Of a stretch of DNA of 5,954 nucleotides, positions 1-5,954 are shown piece after piece. The position numbers were made by a program, and so were the translations under genes. The notes beneath the pieces are model-generated. The model did no database searches. It had not been told where the DNA came from and saw nothing but the letters and a program-made list of their open reading frames with translations. Position 1 is the stretch's first letter; the number at the start of each line of letters is the position of its first letter. Origin of the DNA: Chitinophagaceae bacterium (GTDB lineage Bacteria > Bacteroidota > Bacteroidia > Chitinophagales > Chitinophagaceae); NCBI GenBank assembly GCA_020853515.1, contig JADYYU010000410.1, positions 1 through 5,954 of the forward strand, written 5' to 3'.

Positions 1-449
1 AACAGCCTGTAACGAAAGCTATATTTAGTCGCGCAGCTATTCATTTAAAAGAAGGCCCTGTCTGGAAAAACCATTTTCTTGATTATCAGTTAAGGGGAAA
101 ATACTCGGTGGCCCTGCCCATGTATTTACGTCCGGAAACCTTCGAAACGATCAAACAAAATATCGACCGTTTGCACTTCTTTCATGGATCGCTGTCAGAT
201 ATTCCGCCGGAAGAAAAATTTGATATACTCAATCTTTCGAATATATTTGAATATATGAATGCAGCGGCCTTTAAGGTACAATCGGAGCAGATCGCAGCAT
301 GCTGCCATCCAAATGCAAGAATCGCCTACTGGAATTTACTGGTTGACAGAAAATTACCGGTCATAGATCCTCGTTTCACGCAATTAGAGCCCCTTGGCGA
401 AGATCTGTGTTTTTTCTACCAGTCGTTTAATCTCAATACGTATAGATGA
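1..449 (+). CDS. DUF3419 / BtaA-like SAM-dependent 3-amino-3-carboxypropyl transferase, C-terminal part (5' end outside window)
   Basis: The reading frame is open from the window edge (first full codon at base 3) to TGA at 447-449, giving 149 visible residues; the true start lies upstream. A GTG at 108 could be called as a start, but the same frame continues upstream with family-like sequence, so it is internal. Seen: a GSL segment, then FDILNLSNIFEYM (about 222-257), then ARIAYWNLLV (about 315-344) and a final CFFYQSF. These match my memory of the C-terminal half of the DUF3419 family, in order and spacing. The characterised member, BtaA, transfers the 3-amino-3-carboxypropyl group of S-adenosylmethionine to diacylglycerol in betaine-lipid synthesis. 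The SAM-binding N-terminal part is not in view, so substrate cannot be judged. No BtaB-like N-methyltransferase is visible. The gene overlaps the next one by four bases. Family call fairly sure; diacylglycerol as substrate is inference. Confidence 0.8.
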   Translation, partial: QPVTKAIFSRAAIHLKEGPVWKNHFLDYQLRGKYSVALPMYLRPETFETIKQNIDRLHFFHGSLSDIPPEEKFDILNLSNIFEYMNAAAFKVQSEQIAACCHPNARIAYWNLLVDRKLPVIDPRFTQLEPLGEDLCFFYQSFNLNTYR

Positions 450-1102
450 CGGTTGAGATGACAAATATTATTTTATTATCCGCTTATTTTCTGACCCTCT
501 TTGCTGTCGGCGAAATTGCATACCGGTATTTTCATGTCAATGCTGAAATTACCCGTAAATGGAGCCATATCGGCAGCGGATTGCTGGCCTTATTATTTCC
601 GGCATACCTGCATTCGTTAGGTTGGGTTGCAAGCATTTGTGCATTGTTCTTGTTAATACTTTACATCAGCAAGCCTCTAGGTCTGCTACCTTCCATCCAC
701 CAGGTGAAGCGCCAAACGTATGGAAGTCTGTTATTTCCGGTGGCTGTATTCCTTTCATTCTGGGCCTTTCAGGCAAAGGGGAATGATCTAGTCTTTTTCT
801 ATTTACCGGTACTTACACTGGCTGTTTGCGATCTGGCGGCCGCGTTGCTGGGGCAAAAATATCCGCTGAGAAAGATTCAGCTTTACGCTGCGTCCAAAAG
901 CTGGGGTGGCTTGCTGGCATTCCTGATCAGTTCGCTCATTTTAAATCTGCTGATGTACCAGGCCGGATTTCGCCTGAGTGTTGCTAGCATTGTTTGTATT
1001 CCGGTTTTAACAGCCATTGTTGAATGTATTACTCCCAAAGGATTTGACAACCTGACCATACCGGCCACAGTGATCGCATTATTACAACTGCTCAACTCAT
1101 GA
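446..1102 (+). CDS. Membrane CTP-dependent kinase-like protein (dolichol kinase / phytol kinase / Dgk1-type family)
   Basis: A 218-residue, strongly hydrophobic protein with about seven or eight likely membrane segments (roughly residues 6-26, 41-57, 59-75, 94-109, 115-136, 153-172, 176-195, 203-217). The family signature appears in order: E34-xx-R37-K38-xx-H41, then KRQTYG (88-93) followed by LFP, D129 in DLAAALLG, the KSWGG loop (151-155), and E193 ... DNLTIP (201-206). The family phosphorylates lipid alcohols (dolichol, phytol, or diacylglycerol in yeast Dgk1), usually with CTP; automatic annotation often calls it phosphatidate cytidylyltransferase. The loop normally reads K-S/T-x-E-G, so Gly replaces the expected Glu at 154. 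The start at 446 overlaps the upstream stop as ATGA; an alternative in-frame ATG at 458 (Met5) is also possible. Neither has a Shine-Dalgarno. A prenol or diacylglycerol substrate is likely but not determined. Confidence 0.8.
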   Translation: MTVEMTNIILLSAYFLTLFAVGEIAYRYFHVNAEITRKWSHIGSGLLALLFPAYLHSLGWVASICALFLLILYISKPLGLLPSIHQVKRQTYGSLLFPVAVFLSFWAFQAKGNDLVFFYLPVLTLAVCDLAAALLGQKYPLRKIQLYAASKSWGGLLAFLISSLILNLLMYQAGFRLSVASIVCIPVLTAIVECITPKGFDNLTIPATVIALLQLLNS

Positions 1103-2079
1103 ATATCGTAACTTTTGATATCGATGACCAATGTGCACTTAATCAGTTTGAAGAACTGGCATACATGCTATACAACCATGAAAAAAAACACTATGCGTCG
1201 CAAGTCAATCAAATAAACCTGGCACTTTTTGTAAAAGGATTTTTGCTGCTTGATCAGGAAAAAGCACAGGCAAGATGTGTGCTGTATAATCCTGATTTAC
1301 AGTATGAAAAAAAGCCGCTGATTTTCTTTGGAAATTTTGAAGCAGCCAATGTTTCAAGCGGAACGCAGTTATTGCAGTCTGTGATCGCCTACTACCGGCA
1401 ACATTATCCGGCTTATCAACTGACAGGACCCATTAACGGGCATACCTGGAACGACTACAGAATAGCTGTAAATCATCATCCGCAGTTGTTTCCCTTTGAT
1501 ATATGTTCTGGCAGCTTTTATCATGACCTGGTGCTGAAGTGTGGTTTCAGGATTCTGCATCAATACTATACTAATTTGCAAACAAACATACGTTTGCAGA
1601 AAACTTTTGAGTCAGCAGATTTTAAGGTTACTTTCTTTTCAAAAAAGCAATTTGAAGAGAAACTGCCCCAAATTTATCAACTGACTATGGAAGCTTTTGA
1701 ACAGGCGATTTTATTATCCCCTTTGTCTGAAGAACAGTTTGTAACAAAACAGATGCAATTGCTGTCCATGCTGGAAATGGACTTGCTGCCTTTTGTGCTC
1801 GATCAGCAAAACCGGATTGCTGCGTTTGCATTATGCTATATCGGATTTGAACAAGATACTTTAGTAGTTAAAACTATTGCTCGCAAAAAAGGACGACGCT
1901 ATGCCGGTATCGGCCGGTTGTTGTCTACAGAGATTATCCGGATCGCAACAGACAGACGCATTGCAAAAATATACCATGCTTTTATGCATGAAAATAATCT
2001 GTCAACAAAACTCTCTAAAAGTATGTACGGTGAACGTATCAAAACCTACGCACTCTATGCATTCAATGATCAATTTTAA
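1099..2079 (+). CDS. GNAT-like acyltransferase, YghO-type (326 aa)
   Basis: The protein is soluble, without signal peptide or membrane segment. Two parts can be seen. The N-terminal half holds FFGNFEA (77-82) and GPINGHTWNDYR (110-121), resembling the GPxN-type motif of E. coli YghO-like proteins, followed by FPFD and YHDLVLKCGF. The C-terminal half (about 175-326) looks like a Gcn5-type fold: a strand with VVKTIARKKGRRYAGIGRLL (257-275) matching the acyl-CoA binding R/Q-x-x-G-x-G/A turn, then HAFMHENNLSTKLSK and a closing TYALYAF. GNAT enzymes transfer an acyl group from acyl-CoA or acyl-ACP to an amine. YghO-like proteins have no well-established substrate. The start overlaps the upstream stop (ATGA at 1099-1102) and the stop directly abuts the next ATG. 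In this operon an amine made by aminocarboxypropyl transfer, or an acyl group activated by the downstream ligase, could be its substrate; that is inference. A FemAB-like activity is an alternative. Confidence 0.65.
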   Translation: MNIVTFDIDDQCALNQFEELAYMLYNHEKKHYASQVNQINLALFVKGFLLLDQEKAQARCVLYNPDLQYEKKPLIFFGNFEAANVSSGTQLLQSVIAYYRQHYPAYQLTGPINGHTWNDYRIAVNHHPQLFPFDICSGSFYHDLVLKCGFRILHQYYTNLQTNIRLQKTFESADFKVTFFSKKQFEEKLPQIYQLTMEAFEQAILLSPLSEEQFVTKQMQLLSMLEMDLLPFVLDQQNRIAAFALCYIGFEQDTLVVKTIARKKGRRYAGIGRLLSTEIIRIATDRRIAKIYHAFMHENNLSTKLSKSMYGERIKTYALYAFNDQF

Positions 2080-3546
2080 ATGAGCAGCACCTTGAATCAG
2101 CAGAATGTCATCATTCATTTTATAACCCAGGCGGCACACAATCCTGAGGCGATTGCTTTACAAAAAGGAAATGAAAAAGTGAGCTATGCTGTATTGCAAA
2201 AAAAATGCGAAGAATTGCAGTATTCTTTTCAGTTACAGGGATTGAAAGCCGGGCACAAAATTTTGATCTTACATCCTGTGGGTATCAACTTGTATGCCGC
2301 GATGCTGGCCCTGCTCAGGATGGGCTGCACCTTGGTTTTTGCGGAAGAATGGAATGGCCTCCGCGACATCGCTGCCTGTCAGCAACATATGAAATGTGAT
2401 GCCATGCTCTGCAGTTTTAAAATCCGCCTGATCACCCTGTTGTTTCCCTCGCTCCGCAACCTGAAGCGAATTTCATTGCAACAAAAAAGCCTGATTTCAA
2501 ATGTACTGATAGCAACTCATAAACCCGCAGAAAACCTGGCGGCGCTTGTATCCTTCAGTTCGGGTAGCAGCGGAACACCCAAAGCAGTGATCAGGACGCA
2601 TGCACAACTCAATGCGCAGTTTATGGCACTCAAGCCACATGTAAAGCTGAACGCCGGTGGACGCATTTGTACCAATTTTCCCGTCGTTATCTTGCTCAAC
2701 CTTGGTTTAGGTCTGCATACTTATATCAGCGCAGCGCTGCAACTGTCCGCATTAGAAAAAACGGATTTCGGGGCTTTTAATGCTGAAATCAATGATCATC
2801 AAATAACCTGCCTTGCCTGCTCACCTTTTGTAATAGACACGCTTGCAAATTATCTGCTGCTGAGTCAGCAAAAACTCCTTAATGTGCAGCAGATTTTAAC
2901 TGGTGGGTCCCCATTTTTCCCTGCTTTTGCAGATCACATTGAAAAGGCGTTTCCCAATGCTGCTGTCATGGTATTATATGGATCTTCAGAGGCCGAGCCC
3001 ATTGCCTTTTGTGAGGCGCATGAAGTTGTTAAAAACAAGGAAAAACCGGGATTATTTTCCGGAAAAACCGATCAGCATACCGATTGCAAAATTGGGGAAT
3101 TCCAGAATAGTGTCTTTTCAGAATGTGAAACAAACATTCCCGGCGAAATTCTGGTCAGCGGCGCCCATGTGGTGACAGAGTATTACGAATCACCAGAGGC
3201 ATTTACCCATAATAAGATACTACTGGATGGAAAAGTGTGGCACCGGACGGGAGACTATGGTTATTTTGACGAAAAGAAGCAACTTTTCCTGACCGGAAAT
3301 CCCTCATACAGCAATGGTTCGGAGCATCTGCTAAACGCCGAAAAAAAGCTGGCTGATATTCCCGGAGTCGTTCGTGCAACATTATTAAAGCAGGTTGCTT
3401 TTATTCACAAACAGGATTCAGCAGACGAAAAGAACATTGAGAAACATGTCCGGGCGCTGTTTGCTCAGGTGAAAAAAGTAAAATTTATGAAACTTCCACT
3501 GGACAAAAGGCATCATGGAAAAATCAAATACGGACAATTGATTTAA
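2080..3546 (+). CDS. Acyl-adenylating enzyme of the ANL superfamily (AMP-binding, OleC-like motifs)
   Basis: 488 residues, near the usual length of about 500-550 for the family. It should activate a carboxylic acid with ATP to an acyl-adenylate, then pass it to CoA or another acceptor, or cyclise it. Seen in order: phosphate-binding loop SFSSGSSGTPKAV (158-170); TGGSPFFP (274-281) and LYGSSEAEPIAF (299-310), which resemble OleC-type enzymes; WHRTGDYGYFDE (387-398) with D392 expected to contact the ribose; and PLDKRHHGKI (473-482), with K481 the likely catalytic lysine of motif A10. OleC makes beta-lactones in olefin synthesis, but no OleA, OleB or OleD partner is visible. The hinge motif usually read as GR-K/D is GN here (406-407), so the conserved Arg is absent. 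There is no carrier domain and no membrane segment. ATG 2080 directly follows the upstream TAA (2077-2079). Adenylation is well supported; substrate and acceptor are unknown. Confidence 0.85.
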   Translation: MSSTLNQQNVIIHFITQAAHNPEAIALQKGNEKVSYAVLQKKCEELQYSFQLQGLKAGHKILILHPVGINLYAAMLALLRMGCTLVFAEEWNGLRDIAACQQHMKCDAMLCSFKIRLITLLFPSLRNLKRISLQQKSLISNVLIATHKPAENLAALVSFSSGSSGTPKAVIRTHAQLNAQFMALKPHVKLNAGGRICTNFPVVILLNLGLGLHTYISAALQLSALEKTDFGAFNAEINDHQITCLACSPFVIDTLANYLLLSQQKLLNVQQILTGGSPFFPAFADHIEKAFPNAAVMVLYGSSEAEPIAFCEAHEVVKNKEKPGLFSGKTDQHTDCKIGEFQNSVFSECETNIPGEILVSGAHVVTEYYESPEAFTHNKILLDGKVWHRTGDYGYFDEKKQLFLTGNPSYSNGSEHLLNAEKKLADIPGVVRATLLKQVAFIHKQDSADEKNIEKHVRALFAQVKKVKFMKLPLDKRHHGKIKYGQLI

Positions 3547-3616
3547 AGTTAAAAACCGGCCTGACTTAAATTGCAATACAAGCTTGGATTCGCCCCTTTA
3601 AAACAGGCTTCGAATG

Positions 3617-3639
3617 CGCTGAAACTGAGCATTTTAGCG
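3617..3639 (+). terminator. Weak hairpin, possible end of the upstream operon
   Basis: CGCTGAAA (3617-3624) can pair with TTTTAGCG (3632-3639), giving an 8-pair stem with one G-U pair and a 7-base loop. It lies about 70 bases after the stop of the ligase gene, where a terminator would be expected. No T-run follows the stem and the stem is AU-rich in its upper half, so it is at best a poor intrinsic terminator and may be chance. Confidence 0.22.
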
Positions 3640-3697
3640 ATTGACCGAGATATCCCCATTTTCTGAATAAATAATTACTTTTCGAGGGCTTTTCTGC

Positions 3698-3728
3698 TTC
3701 AAAACCTCAGAAAAAAAATGTATTTTCG
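3698..3728 (+). promoter_or_regulatory. Probable Bacteroidota-type promoter of gyrA
   Basis: TATTTTCG at 3721-3728 differs at one position from the Bacteroidota -7 box TAnnTTTG. Twenty bases upstream, TTC (3698-3700) is a partial match to the TTG/TTTG -33 box. Transcription would begin about 3733-3736, leaving a leader of only about ten A-rich bases (CATAAAAATAC) and no Shine-Dalgarno, as is common for these bacteria. The -7 box is the stronger half of the call; the -33 match is weak. Confidence 0.42.
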
Positions 3729-3744
3729 CATCACATAAAAATAC

Positions 3745-5954
3745 ATGGAAAACGAGATCACAGAAAACCAGGAGTTAGAAAATACCAACGATAAAATTAT
3801 CAAAATCAACATTGAAGAGCAGATGAAATCCTGCTATATCGATTATTCAATGTCAGTGATTGTTGGCCGGGCCCTTCCGGACGTAAGGGACGGACTGAAG
3901 CCGGTGCACCGACGTGTGCTGTTTGGTATGCACGAGCTAGGAAATACCTTCAACAAACCTTATAAAAAATCTGCCCGTATCGTAGGGGAGGTTTTGGGTA
4001 AATACCATCCCCACGGCGATAGCAGTGTGTACGACACCATGGTGCGTATGGCACAGCCCTGGAGTTTGCGTTATATGATGATTGACGGACAGGGTAATTT
4101 TGGATCGGTAGATGGTGACAGCCCGGCGGCTATGCGTTATACCGAGGTACGTCTGCAAAAGATCGCCGAAGCGATGCTCGAAGATCTGGAGAAAGATACC
4201 GTCGATTTTCAGAATAACTTTGATGATACCTTGCAGGAGCCTACAGTAATGCCAACCCGCATTCCGCAACTCATTGTAAACGGAGCATCCGGTATTGCAG
4301 TGGGTATGGCTACTAATATGGTGCCTCATAATTTAAGCGAAACCATCGATGCCATCTGTGCCTATATCGACAACCGCGATATTACCACAGAGGAGATCAT
4401 GAAACATATCAAAGCGCCTGATTTCCCTACAGGTGGTATTGTATATGGCATGGAAGGTGTGAAACAAGGCTTTGAAACAGGACGGGGAAGGGTAGTGGTG
4501 AGAGGACGCGTGAATATTGAAACCGGCAAAAACAACAAAGAAAGCATCATCATATATGAATTACCTTACCAGGTAAATAAAGCAGTGCTGCATCAGAAAA
4601 TTGCGCAGCTTGTCAATGATAAAGTGATCGAAGGTGTGAGCGATGTGCGCGATGAAAGCGATCGTGACGGTATGCGTCTGGTGGTAGACCTGAAAAAAGA
4701 TGCGATCGCCAATGTGATCGTCAATCAGTTGTATAAGTTTACAGAACTTCAGACTTCATTCGGTATCAATAATGTGGCCCTCGTAAATGGACGTCCGCGT
4801 GTGCTGAATATGAAAGATCTGATCGTGGAATTTGTGAAGTTCCGTCATGAGGTTGTTGTACGACGAGCCCAATATGAACTTCGCAAAGCGGACGAAAGAG
4901 CCCATATCCTGCAGGGGTACTTGATTGCACTCGATAACCTTGACGCAGTCATCAAACTGATCAGAGAATCACGAACACCGGATGATGCCAAGGAAGGATT
5001 GATATCGAATTTTGAATTGAGTGAGATTCAGGCTAAAGCCATACTGGAACTGCGACTGCAAAGACTGACCGGCATGGAACGCGAAAAGATCCATGAAGAA
5101 TTTGAAGCGATCATGAAAGTGATCGAAGGTTTGAAAGAATTACTGGCCAATGAAGGTCTGCGTTTTGAACTGATCAAAACGGAAATGCAGGATGTGAAAA
5201 AGAAATTCGGCGACGAAAGAAAAACGCATATCGAATATCTGGCTACAGATATCAGCATAGAAGATCTGATTGAAAAAGAAGATATGGTGATCACCGTATC
5301 TCATCTGGGATATATCAAGCGAACTTCTGCAACGGAATACCGCACGCAACGCCGCGGCGGTCGTGGCGCCATGGGTGGCAAAACCAGGGAAGAAGATTAT
5401 ATCGATCAGTTGTTTATCGCATCTACGCATGCCACTTTGCTGATTTTTACTGACCGTGGCCGATGCCATTGGCTGAAGGTATATGAAATACCTGAAGGTG
5501 AAAAGAATAGTAAGGGTCGGGCCATTCAAAATTTATTGATGTTGCCTGGTGATGAAAAAATCAAAACAATTATCATTGTTCCCAATTTAACTGACGAAGA
5601 ATATGTCGCCAAGCACAACATTGTGTTATGCACCAAACAAGGCATCATCAAGAAATCTGCTTTAAAAGATTTCTCCCGTCCACGACAAAATGGTGTAAAT
5701 GCGATCACAATCAACGAAGGCGATACGCTACTTGATGCGGCACTCACTGATGGCGAAAGCTATATCATGATGGCAGTAAAATCAGGCCGTGCAATTCGGT
5801 TCCCTGAAGCCAAGGTACGGCCAACAGGCCGTGGGGCCATTGGCGTGAGGGGCATTGAAGTGGATGACCTGACTGACGAGGTAGTGGGATTGCTTTGTGT
5901 AAATAAAGATGATAAAAACAAAACCATCCTCGTTGTGAGTGAAAGAGGTATTGG
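3745..5954 (+). CDS. gyrA: DNA gyrase subunit A (3' end outside window)
   Basis: 736 full codons are visible, probably some 85-90% of the protein. GyrA with GyrB forms the A2B2 topoisomerase that introduces negative supercoils using ATP. Seen: the N-terminal core SVIVGRALPDVRDGLKPVHRR; the quinolone-resistance region YHPHGDSSVYD with S93 and D97 equivalent to E. coli S83 and D87, both the susceptible type; the catalytic pair R131-Y132 in AMRYTEVR (Tyr codon 4138-4140); GIAVGMATN; a coiled-coil gate region ending in LELRLQRLTGMEREKI; and, from about residue 510, the C-terminal beta-pinwheel. The GyrA box QRRGGRG (535-541, bases 5347-5367) marks gyrase rather than ParC. The roughly 35-residue insert of E. 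coli GyrA before the LxLRLQ segment is absent. The start is fixed by an in-frame TAA at 3736-3738, with ATG 3745 the first start after it. The frame is intact throughout. Confidence 0.97.
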   Translation, partial: MENEITENQELENTNDKIIKINIEEQMKSCYIDYSMSVIVGRALPDVRDGLKPVHRRVLFGMHELGNTFNKPYKKSARIVGEVLGKYHPHGDSSVYDTMVRMAQPWSLRYMMIDGQGNFGSVDGDSPAAMRYTEVRLQKIAEAMLEDLEKDTVDFQNNFDDTLQEPTVMPTRIPQLIVNGASGIAVGMATNMVPHNLSETIDAICAYIDNRDITTEEIMKHIKAPDFPTGGIVYGMEGVKQGFETGRGRVVVRGRVNIETGKNNKESIIIYELPYQVNKAVLHQKIAQLVNDKVIEGVSDVRDESDRDGMRLVVDLKKDAIANVIVNQLYKFTELQTSFGINNVALVNGRPRVLNMKDLIVEFVKFRHEVVVRRAQYELRKADERAHILQGYLIALDNLDAVIKLIRESRTPDDAKEGLISNFELSEIQAKAILELRLQRLTGMEREKIHEEFEAIMKVIEGLKELLANEGLRFELIKTEMQDVKKKFGDERKTHIEYLATDISIEDLIEKEDMVITVSHLGYIKRTSATEYRTQRRGGRGAMGGKTREEDYIDQLFIASTHATLLIFTDRGRCHWLKVYEIPEGEKNSKGRAIQNLLMLPGDEKIKTIIIVPNLTDEEYVAKHNIVLCTKQGIIKKSALKDFSRPRQNGVNAITINEGDTLLDAALTDGESYIMMAVKSGRAIRFPEAKVRPTGRGAIGVRGIEVDDLTDEVVGLLCVNKDDKNKTILVVSERGI

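Larger units (their letters stand above)
3547..3744 (+). other. Intergenic gap between the lipid-type operon and gyrA
   Basis: This is the only sizeable non-coding stretch (198 bases). I see no RNA gene and no convincing small protein. It holds one weak hairpin (3617-3639), an AT-rich stretch (about 3666-3680) and the probable gyrA promoter next to the gene. It separates the operon from gyrA, which argues for independent transcription of gyrA. Confidence 0.7.

Noticed and set aside
108..449. GTG at 108 as the start of a complete 113-residue gene
   Set aside because: The frame is open upstream to the window edge and the upstream residues continue the same DUF3419-like protein, so the gene is cut by the window.
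3039..3070. 10-base direct repeat GGAAAAACCG (3039-3048 and 3061-3070) with CCGG pairs between
   Set aside because: It lies inside the ligase coding region where it encodes Lys-Pro and Lys-Thr stretches; two short copies are within chance for A-rich coding sequence and the flanks do not pair.
3588..3615. ATTCG ... CGAAT inverted repeat after the ligase gene as a terminator
   Set aside because: Only five base pairs around an 18-base loop and no T-run follows; too weak to support.
3718..3738. Short leader peptide (ATG at 3718, six codons, stop at 3736) before gyrA
   Set aside because: It overlaps the likely -7 promoter box, so it would not be transcribed from that promoter, and six codons with no initiation signal are expected by chance.
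3937..4329. 130-codon open frame on the - strand inside gyrA
   Set aside because: It lies wholly opposite a strongly conserved gyrA region, has no recognisable domain, and is rich in His, Thr and Cys as expected for an antisense shadow.
5140..5529. 129-codon open frame on the - strand inside the gyrA C-terminal region
   Set aside because: It is antisense to the intact gyrA frame, its protein is low in recognisable structure, and it has no start signals; a shadow.

Overview
The window looks like a chromosomal fragment from a Bacteroidota bacterium, possibly from the Chitinophaga/Sphingobacterium side; the exact family cannot be settled from the sequence. Four things suggest this. The complete end of the window is a Bacteroidota-style gyrA without the long insert of the E. 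coli protein. No visible start codon has a Shine-Dalgarno sequence. The leader before gyrA is A-rich and has a TAnnTTTG-like -7 box. Base composition is moderate. All real genes lie on the + strand, and nothing indicates a mobile element, CRISPR array, tRNA or rRNA.

Bases 1-3546 hold four tightly packed genes that look like the distal part of one operon whose start lies before the window. They are: (i) the C-terminal part of a DUF3419/BtaA-like enzyme, whose studied relatives move the 3-amino-3-carboxypropyl group of S-adenosylmethionine onto diacylglycerol; (ii) a small integral-membrane enzyme of the dolichol kinase/phytol kinase/CTP-dependent diacylglycerol kinase family; (iii) a 326-residue GNAT-like protein resembling the YghO type; and (iv) an acyl-adenylating enzyme (ANL superfamily) with OleC-like motifs. 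The first two junctions are 4-base ATGA overlaps and the third is a stop codon followed directly by ATG. The genes are therefore probably co-transcribed and translationally coupled.

Taken together, the four genes fit a pathway that builds or modifies an uncommon lipid or acylated amino-acid metabolite: an SAM-derived aminocarboxypropyl donor step, a prenol/diacylglycerol CTP-kinase step, acyl activation and N-acyl/acetyl transfer. This is inference from family membership. No product is shown by the sequence, and I know of no described pathway with exactly this combination.

Bases 3547-3744 are a 198-base intergenic gap with a weak hairpin and a probable Bacteroidota-type promoter for the next gene. 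Bases 3745-5954 are gyrA, the DNA gyrase A subunit, cut off by the window end after 736 full codons. It is an ordinary housekeeping gene and probably unrelated to the upstream operon.
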